Assembly: GCF_000717185.1 (NCBI RefSeq)
Contig: NZ_JNYE01000001.1
Span: 124,001 to 188,000, forward strand
Reading direction: 5' to 3'
DNA: 64,000 nucleotides
DNA from: Kitasatospora phosalacinea
GTDB lineage: Bacteria > Actinomycetota > Actinomycetes > Streptomycetales > Streptomycetaceae
Shown: in pieces, positions 58,246 through 64,000 of the stretch
Position numbering within the stretch: the stretch's first letter is position 1
Layout of the letters: the number at the start of each line of letters is the position of its first letter
The notes under the pieces: model-generated
Database searches by the model: none
Told to the model about the DNA's origin: nothing
Seen by the model: the letters and a program-made list of their open reading frames with translations, nothing else
Made by a program: the position numbers and the translations under genes

Positions 58246-59445
58246 CTAGATCCCTATCGGCCGCTGGGAGCGCACCGACTGCAGCAGGCCGATCGCGATC
58301 CAGACCGCGAACATCGAGGAGCCGCCGTAGGAGACGAACGGCAGCGGGATGCCCGCGACCGGCATGATGCCGAGGTTCATGCCGATGTTCTCGAAGGCCT
58401 GGAAGGCGAACCAGGTGACCGCGCCGGCCGCCAGGATCGTCCCGTACAGGTCGGTGGCCTGGCGCGCTATCCGGCAGGCGCGCCACAGGATGACGCCGAG
58501 CAGGCCGATCATCAGCAGGGCGCCCGCGAAGCCGAGTTCCTCGCCCGCGACGCTGAACACGAAGTCGGTCTGCTGCTCGGGGACGAACTGGCCGGTGGTC
58601 TGGGTGCCGTGGAACAGGCCCATGCCGGTCAGGCCGCCGGAGCCGATCGCGATCCGGGCCTGGGCGGTGTTGTAGCCGACGCCGGCCGGGTCGAGGGCCG
58701 GGTTGGCGAAGGCCGCGAAGCGGTCGATCTGGTACTGGCTGAGGACGCCGAGCTTCCAGATCGCCAGCGCCCCGGCGGTGCCGCCCGCCAGCAGGCCGAC
58801 CACCCAGCGGTTGGCGGCGCCGGAGGCCGTCAGCACGCCGAGCATGGTGACCACCATGACCATCACCGAGCCGAGGTCGGGCATCAGCATGACCACGGCC
58901 ATCGGGAAGCCCGCCACCGCGAGCGACTGCAGCACGCTGCGGGTCGGCGGGAACTCCCGCTCGCCGGTGTCGACCCGGGAGGAGAGCACCACGGCCATGC
59001 CCAGCACGATCGCCAGCTTGGCGAACTCGGCGGGCTGGAGGGAGAAGCCGCCGCCGAACTGGATCCAGGAGTGCGCGCCGTTGATGGTCGAGCCGAGCGG
59101 GCTGAGCACCGCGAACAGCAGCAGGATCACGGCCGCGTAGACGAACGGCACCGCGGTGCGCAGCCGCCGGGTGCCGAGCAGGATCACCGCGATGCACAGG
59201 CCGATGCCGATCACCAGGTTGGTCAGGTGCCGGTACAGGAAGTACTGCGGGTCGCCGTGGGTCAGCGAGTCCCGGCCGCGGGTGGCGGACCAGACCAGCA
59301 GCGAGCCGATCAGGGACAGCGCCAGCGCCGCCAGGATCATGATCCAGTCGAGCCGCCGCAGCGGGGAGTCCTTGGCCAGCGCCCGGGCCAGCGAGGAGCG
59401 CCGGGGGGCGAGCCGGACGGAGCGGTAGGAGTCGTACGAGGTCAT
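58246..59445 (-). CDS. rodA: Peptidoglycan polymerase RodA (SEDS family)
   Basis: This is a 399-residue SEDS glycosyltransferase with about ten membrane segments. Family motifs include WIMILAALALSLIGSLLVWS and GINGAHSWIQFGGGFSLQPAE-type sequence, then FVFSVAGEELGFAGALLMI and GMNLGIMPVAGIPLPFVSYG. It polymerises lipid II and works with PBP2. The ATG of rodA overlaps the mrdA stop by four bases (ATGA), so they are translationally coupled. In S. coelicolor the homologue is Sfr, needed for spore-wall synthesis. A terminator follows. Confidence 0.95.
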   Translation of the reverse strand: MTSYDSYRSVRLAPRRSSLARALAKDSPLRRLDWIMILAALALSLIGSLLVWSATRGRDSLTHGDPQYFLYRHLTNLVIGIGLCIAVILLGTRRLRTAVPFVYAAVILLLFAVLSPLGSTINGAHSWIQFGGGFSLQPAEFAKLAIVLGMAVVLSSRVDTGEREFPPTRSVLQSLAVAGFPMAVVMLMPDLGSVMVMVVTMLGVLTASGAANRWVVGLLAGGTAGALAIWKLGVLSQYQIDRFAAFANPALDPAGVGYNTAQARIAIGSGGLTGMGLFHGTQTTGQFVPEQQTDFVFSVAGEELGFAGALLMIGLLGVILWRACRIARQATDLYGTILAAGAVTWFAFQAFENIGMNLGIMPVAGIPLPFVSYGGSSMFAVWIAIGLLQSVRSQRPIGI

Positions 59446-61676
59446 GCCCGGCTCCTTCCGTACCCGCCGCCGCGGGTGGGTTCGACGGCGGCCAGCAGGA
59501 CGCCCGCGGGCTGGTCGGCCTGGAACGGGCGGGCCGGGTCCAGGAAGGTCGCGCCGGGCTCGTAGCTGAAGGTGGTGGGGACGATCGCGGTGCCGTCCGG
59601 GTTGAACTTGGGCAGTTCGGCCTGCGGCTTGGGCAGCAGCGCCTTGCCGTTGTCGATGGTGCCCTTGTCGTCGACGCCGTACAGCGCCTGGTAGATCCGG
59701 CGCACCGAGTCGCCGGAGCCGCCGGAGCCGGTGCCGCCCTGGCTGATGGTCATGACCACCGCGTAGTCGTTGCTGTAGGTGGTCAGCCAGGAGGTGGTCT
59801 GCTTGCCCATGACCTCGGCGGTGCCGGTCTTGGCGTGCAGCTCGATCTTGCCCTGCGGCCAGCCCGCGCCGGTGAACTTCCAGGCGGCGGTGCCGGAGGT
59901 GATGACGCCCGCGGTGGCCTGGTCGATGTACTCCAGCAGCTTGCCCTGGGCGGGGATCTTGCCGTCCTCGTGCGGGGCGATGTCGCGCACCAGGGTGCCG
60001 TCGGGGCTGACGACCGCCTTGCCGATGGTCGGCCGGTAGAGCGTGCCGCCGTTGGCGAGCGCCGAGTAGATCCGGGCCATCTGCAGCGGGGTGACCAGGG
60101 TGTCGCCCTGGCCGATCGCGAAGTTGACCATGTCACCGGCGCGCATCTGGTTGCCGTCGGCGCAGTTCTCGCGGGCGATCTCGTCGTCGTACTCGTGGCC
60201 GCCCTTGGCGGCCTGGGCGCACCAGGAGTCCTTCATGGCGTCGTAGTACGCCTGCTTCCACTGCCGGTCGGGGACCCGGCCGGCCACCTCGCCGGGCAGG
60301 TCGACGCCGGTCTTGGCGCCGAGGCCGAACTCGTGGGCGGTCCGGAAGAACCAGTCGGGGGCGTCCTTCTTGGGCTTGAGGCCGCCGTCCTTCATCCACT
60401 GGTCGTAGGCGAGGCCGTAGAACACGGTGTCGCAGGACACCTCCAGGGCCTTCTCCAGGGTGATGTCGCCGAACTGCTCGCTCTCGAAGTTCTTGAACTC
60501 GCGGCCGCCGATGACCAGCGACTTCGGGCACGGGTAGCGCCCGTTGAGGTCGTAGCCGGCCTGCACGGCGGCGGTGGTGGAGATCACCTTGAAGGTGGAG
60601 CCGGGGGCGGACTGACCCTGTATGGCCCGGTTGATCAGCGGGTAGTTGGAGTCCTTGCTGTTCAGCGACTCGTAGTCCTTGGCGGAGATGCCGCCGACCC
60701 ACAGGTTGGGGTCGTAGGTGGGGGCGCTGGCCATCGCGACGATCCGGCCGGTGTGCACGTCCATCACGACGGCCGCGCCGGAGTCGGCGATGTAGTTGCG
60801 GCTGGTCTCCTTGTCGTAGACCTTGCGGGCGTCGGCCATGGCCTGGGCCAGCTGGTCCTCGACCACCTTCTGCACCCGGGCGTCGATCGAGGTGACCAGG
60901 TTGTTGCCGGACTGCGCGGGGGTGTTGCCCGCGCTGCCGATCACCCGGCCGAGGTTGTCGACCTCCAGCCGGTCGACGCCGGTGGTGCCGCGCAGGTCGT
61001 CGTCGTAGACCGACTCCAGGCCGGCCCGGCCGATCTGGTCGGAGGGCAGGCGGCGCTCGCGGCCGGCCTTGTCGGCGGTCTTGGTGACCTCCTCGTCGGT
61101 GACCGGCGAGAGGTAGCCGAGGATCTGGGCGGCGCTGGCGCCCTCCGCGTTGGTGTAGCGGCGCAGCGCGGTGGGCTGGGCGGTGACGCCGGGGAAGTCC
61201 TCGCGGCGCTCCATTATCTGCATCGCCTGCTGGGTGGTGGCCTGCTGGGTGACCGGGATCGGCTGGTACGGGGAGCCGTTCCAGCACGGCTGCGGCGTCT
61301 TGGCGTCGCACAGCCGGACCTTGTTCCTGACCTCGTCGGCCGGGACGCCCAGGACGTCGGCGAGCCGGGTCAGCACCGCCTTGCCCTTGTCCTTCTGCTG
61401 CAGCAGCGCGGTGCGGGAGACCGACACCACCAGCTTGGTCTCGTTGCCGGCCAGGATCCGGCCGGAGGCGTCCAGGATCTCGCCGCGGACGGCGGGCTCC
61501 ACCACCTCGCGGACGTGGTTGCCCTGGGCCTTCTCGCTGAACTCCTTGCCGTTGCGGATCTGCAGGTACCACAGCCGCCCGCCGAGGGTGGCCAGCAGCG
61601 ACAGGACCAGCACCTGGAGGACGACCAGCCGGATCGTCACCCGGCGGGTCCGGCCGGTCTCGGGGATGTTGCTCAC
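59442..61676 (-). CDS. mrdA: Penicillin-binding protein 2
   Basis: This is a 744-residue bifunctional class B penicillin-binding protein (transpeptidase). One N-terminal helix (LVVLQVLVLSLLATLGGRLW), a PBP dimerisation region, then the transpeptidase motifs: SxxK in SAPGSTFKV and KTG in HAKTGTAEVMG. The C-terminal region ends in a Tyr/Glu/Pro-rich stretch. The ATG at 61674-61676 is used, 21 bases after mreD. It overlaps rodA, its SEDS partner. This operon is the spore-wall type of Streptomyces. Confidence 0.96.
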   Translation of the reverse strand: MSNIPETGRTRRVTIRLVVLQVLVLSLLATLGGRLWYLQIRNGKEFSEKAQGNHVREVVEPAVRGEILDASGRILAGNETKLVVSVSRTALLQQKDKGKAVLTRLADVLGVPADEVRNKVRLCDAKTPQPCWNGSPYQPIPVTQQATTQQAMQIMERREDFPGVTAQPTALRRYTNAEGASAAQILGYLSPVTDEEVTKTADKAGRERRLPSDQIGRAGLESVYDDDLRGTTGVDRLEVDNLGRVIGSAGNTPAQSGNNLVTSIDARVQKVVEDQLAQAMADARKVYDKETSRNYIADSGAAVVMDVHTGRIVAMASAPTYDPNLWVGGISAKDYESLNSKDSNYPLINRAIQGQSAPGSTFKVISTTAAVQAGYDLNGRYPCPKSLVIGGREFKNFESEQFGDITLEKALEVSCDTVFYGLAYDQWMKDGGLKPKKDAPDWFFRTAHEFGLGAKTGVDLPGEVAGRVPDRQWKQAYYDAMKDSWCAQAAKGGHEYDDEIARENCADGNQMRAGDMVNFAIGQGDTLVTPLQMARIYSALANGGTLYRPTIGKAVVSPDGTLVRDIAPHEDGKIPAQGKLLEYIDQATAGVITSGTAAWKFTGAGWPQGKIELHAKTGTAEVMGKQTTSWLTTYSNDYAVVMTISQGGTGSGGSGDSVRRIYQALYGVDDKGTIDNGKALLPKPQAELPKFNPDGTAIVPTTFSYEPGATFLDPARPFQADQPAGVLLAAVEPTRGGGYGRSRA

Positions 61677-61697
61677 GTGCGCGGACTCCGTCCCGGT

Positions 61698-62342
61698 TCA
61701 GGGGCGCTTGGCGAGGCCGAGCGCGCGCTTCTTCTTGTAGGGGGTGGCGGAGGGCTCGCGGGTGGTGCGGTAGCGGGCCAGCGCGCCGAGGCCGGAGCCG
61801 CCGTCCGCGCCGCGCACCGTCTCGTTGACCGCCCGGTCGCCGTCGAAGCGGCGGGCCAGCAGCATCACCAGCGGCACCGTGAACGGGGCCAGCAGCACGT
61901 CGTACAGCAGGGCGCTGAACACCAGGCCGGTCAGGCCGACGTGCCGGGCCGCGGTGTCGCCGACCAGGGCGCCGACCATCGCGTACAGCAGGGTGGAGAC
62001 CACCGCGGCGACCGCCACCACGCCCAGCGCGGACAGCGCCGAGCGCTGCCGGCCGCCCTCCGGCTTGAGCAGCCCGGCGCCGTAGCCGACGATGCACAGC
62101 ACCAGCGCGTACCGGCCGATCGCGTGGTCGGACGGCGGGGCGACGTCGGCCAGCAGGCCGGCGCAGAAGCCGACGGTGCAGCCGCCCATCGGGCCGTACA
62201 CCAGGGCCAGGCCGACCACCACCAGCATCAGCAGGTCCGGGGTGGCGCCGGGCAGTTGGAGCCGGCCGAGGATGCTGACCTGGATCACCAGGGCCAGCAC
62301 CAGCAGGACGGCGGACAGCAGGATCCGGTTCACGCGCGGCAT
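61698..62342 (-). CDS. mreD: Rod shape-determining protein MreD
   Basis: This is a 214-residue membrane protein with five or six helices (ILLSAVLLVLALVIQVSILG, LLMLVVVGLALVYGPMGG). The C-terminus has a long basic, non-membrane tail of about 45 residues (DGDRAVNETVRGADGGSGLG to KKKRALGLAKRP), unusual for MreD. The ATG at 62340-62342 overlaps the mreC stop by one base. MreD links MreB-MreC to the peptidoglycan machinery. Confidence 0.93.
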   Translation of the reverse strand: MPRVNRILLSAVLLVLALVIQVSILGRLQLPGATPDLLMLVVVGLALVYGPMGGCTVGFCAGLLADVAPPSDHAIGRYALVLCIVGYGAGLLKPEGGRQRSALSALGVVAVAAVVSTLLYAMVGALVGDTAARHVGLTGLVFSALLYDVLLAPFTVPLVMLLARRFDGDRAVNETVRGADGGSGLGALARYRTTREPSATPYKKKRALGLAKRP

Positions 62343-63277
62343 CAGTTCCCCCCGGTGGTCGGCGGTACGGCGGCGATCGGCGCCTGCGGGTTGCCCGCGG
62401 CACCGGCGGACGCGGCGGGCACCGGCGGCAGCACCGCGTCGCGCGGGTCGGTGCGCGGCGGGACGACCACCACGCCGACCAGGTCGAGCCGGGTGAACTG
62501 CACGTACGGCTCGACCAGGATGGTCTTGGTGAGCTGGCCGGGGGTGGCCTGCACCTCCTTGACGGTGCCGACCGGCACGCCGGGCACGAACGGGCGGCCG
62601 CTCTGCGAGCCGAAGGTGACCAGCCGGTCGCCTGCCTTCACCTGGGCCCGGCCGTTCAGCAGCTCGATCCGCATCGGCGAGGCGCCCTGGCCGGCCGCGA
62701 AGCCGATCTCGCCGCTGCCCTCCAGCCGGACCCCGGCGGTGAAGCCGGGGTCGGAGGCGAGCAGCACGGTGGCGGTGGTGGGCGCGACGGTGGTGATCCG
62801 GCCGACCAGGCCCTGGCCGTCGATGACCGTCATGTCCCGGGTCAGGCCGTCGTCGCTGCCCGCGTCGATGGTGATCGTCCAGGAGAAGCCCTGGGCCGCG
62901 CCGATCGCGATGACCTGGGCGGCCTTGACGGTGTAGCCGCCGGAGCCGGCCGTGCGCAGCATGTCGTCGAGCTGCTTGGTGCGCCCGGACGCGGCGTCGG
63001 AGGAGGCGAGCTTCTGGCGCAGCTCGGTGTTCTCGCGGGTGATCTGGTCGAGCCGCTCCTGGTGGGTGCCCGCGTCGCGGATCGCCCGGATGTAGCCGGC
63101 CACCGGGTCGACCGCGCCGGCCGCGGCGTCCTCCACCGGGCCGAGCGCGGAGGCGGCGGCCCGGCGGGCACCGCCGAGCGGTGAGTCGTCGCCGCCCTTG
63201 ATGTCCACGGTGATCAGTGCGAAGGCCACCAGGACCAGCAGGACCAGCATTAGTCGACTCTGTCGGGTGTCCCTCAC
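62342..63277 (-). CDS. mreC: Rod shape-determining protein MreC
   Basis: This is a 311-residue protein with one N-terminal helix (RLMLVLLVLVAFALITVDI), a coiled-coil (RLDQITRENTELRQKLASSD) and two beta-domains (GLVGRITTVAPTTATVLLAS). A Pro/Ala-rich C-terminal tail of about 40 residues follows. MreC scaffolds PBP2 and RodA; in S. coelicolor it is phosphorylated and needed for spores. Start GTG at 63275-63277. mreB lies 70 bases upstream, with a weak hairpin (63300-63321) in the gap. Confidence 0.95.
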   Translation of the reverse strand: MRDTRQSRLMLVLLVLVAFALITVDIKGGDDSPLGGARRAAASALGPVEDAAAGAVDPVAGYIRAIRDAGTHQERLDQITRENTELRQKLASSDAASGRTKQLDDMLRTAGSGGYTVKAAQVIAIGAAQGFSWTITIDAGSDDGLTRDMTVIDGQGLVGRITTVAPTTATVLLASDPGFTAGVRLEGSGEIGFAAGQGASPMRIELLNGRAQVKAGDRLVTFGSQSGRPFVPGVPVGTVKEVQATPGQLTKTILVEPYVQFTRLDLVGVVVVPPRTDPRDAVLPPVPAASAGAAGNPQAPIAAVPPTTGGN

Positions 63278-63347
63278 GGTGCCGCCGCCGCCCCTTCGTG
63301 CCGGGTGCTCTTCAGCCCGGCTCGGTGTGTAGTTCGAATTGCCTTGC

Positions 63348-64000
63348 TCAACGACGCGGCTGGGCGTCCAGTACCTGCTGGAGTGCCTCGAACTCCTCGA
63401 CGCACTTGCCCGCCCCCAGCGCCACCGAGTCCAGCGGGTTCTCCGCGATGTGCACCGGCATGCCGGTCTCCCGGCGCAGCCGCTCGTCCAGGCCGCGCAG
63501 CAGGGCGCCGCCGCCGGTCAGCACGATGCCGCGGTCCATCACGTCGCCCGCGAGCTCGGGCGGGCACTGGTCCAGGGTGGTCTTCACCGAGTCGATGATC
63601 GAGTTCACCGGCTCGTCGATGGCCTCGCGGACCTCGGCGGCCGAGATCACCACGGTCTTCGGCAGGCCGGAGACCAGGTCGCGGCCGCGGATCTCGGCGT
63701 GCTCGTCCTTCTCGCCCTCCAGGCCGAACGCGGAGCCGATCGACATCTTGATCTGCTCGGCGGAGCGCTCGCCCAGCAGCAGGCTGTACTCCTTCTTGAT
63801 GTGCTGGACGATCGCGCTGTCCAGCTCGTCGCCCGCCACCCGCAGCGACTGGGCGGTGACGATCCCGCCGAGCGAGATCACCGCCACCTCGGTGGTGCCG
63901 CCGCCGATGTCGACGACCATGTTGCCGGTGGGCTCGTGCACCGGCAGGCCGGAGCCGATCGCCGCGGCCATCGGCTCCTCGATGATGTGCACCTGGCGGG
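63348..64000 (-). CDS. mreB: Rod shape-determining protein MreB (5' end beyond window)
   Basis: This is the C-terminal 217 residues of the actin-like cytoskeletal ATPase; the N-terminal third, including the first phosphate loop, lies outside the window. The visible part has [20 protein letters not shown], the second phosphate loop [15 protein letters not shown] and the C-terminal [19 protein letters not shown]. The frame continues past base 64000 (R-Q before VHII). In Streptomyces MreB acts in spore-wall assembly rather than in tip growth. Confidence 0.97.
   Translation of the reverse strand, partial: RQVHIIEEPMAAAIGSGLPVHEPTGNMVVDIGGGTTEVAVISLGGIVTAQSLRVAGDELDSAIVQHIKKEYSLLLGERSAEQIKMSIGSAFGLEGEKDEHAEIRGRDLVSGLPKTVVISAAEVREAIDEPVNSIIDSVKTTLDQCPPELAGDVMDRGIVLTGGGALLRGLDERLRRETGMPVHIAENPLDSVALGAGKCVEEFEALQQVLDAQPRR

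Noticed and set aside
63300..63321. Terminator between mreB and mreC
   Set aside because: The stem is only six bases without a T-run, so it is at most a weak pause or processing site.

Overview
The window is very GC-rich actinobacterial chromosome (third codon positions are almost always G or C, with frequent GTG starts and a few TTG or CTG ones). Gene content and order match the conserved core of the Streptomycetaceae (Streptomyces or Kitasatospora): hrcA-dnaJ-rsmE, lepA/rpsT, holA, comEC-comEA, leuS, rsfS-nadD, proBA, obgE-rpmA-rplU-rne, then rodA-mrdA-mreDCB. I see no insertion sequence, prophage, CRISPR array or antibiotic cluster. Most genes lie on the minus strand, so the conserved operons read from high to low coordinates.

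Left part (1-19.6 kb): a tricorn-type protease; the heat-shock group rsmE, dnaJ and hrcA behind a CIRCE operator; htpX with its PspAB partner; a lipoprotein, a DUF3097 protein, hemW and an acyl-CoA ligase; a heterodimeric ABC exporter pair preceded by a perfect 16-bp palindrome; and an ECF41-type sigma factor followed by an FAD oxidoreductase that has an ECF41-like promoter in front of it. As read, dnaJ has lost its stop and runs in frame into rsmE.

Middle (19.6-37.4 kb): lepA, a monooxygenase-like protein and rpsT; holA; comEC and comEA (with two DnaA-box-like 9-mers upstream of comEA); a DegV protein; leuS with a probable leucine-codon leader-peptide attenuator; a helix-turn-helix/TPR regulator; three identical tRNA-Ala(GGC) genes with a recognisable promoter; a histidine phosphatase that seems to start at CTG; and rsfS.

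Right part (37.4-64 kb): an LCP/LytR_C-like membrane protein with a long Gln/Tyr/Gly repeat tail (resembling the locus of PdtA of S. coelicolor), nadD, two tiny membrane proteins, an M48 peptidase, two SCO2583/SCO2584-type membrane proteins, proA, proB, obgE, rpmA, rplU, a 1200-residue RNase E/G with a 54-residue tandem repeat, a radical-SAM-associated protein, a Trp-rich repetitive membrane protein, a TIGR03960-type radical SAM protein, and the elongation/spore-wall operon mreB-mreC-mreD-mrdA-rodA, closed by a strong terminator. mreB is cut by the window end. The right half thus joins translation and ribosome assembly (L21, L27, Obg, RNase E, RsfS) to cell-wall synthesis (MreBCD, PBP2, RodA, LCP and SCO2583/2584-like proteins).

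The observations most worth following are the leuS leader peptide, the dnaJ-rsmE read-through, the ECF41 sigma/promoter pair, the CTG start, the repeat-bearing LCP-like protein and the Trp-rich membrane protein.
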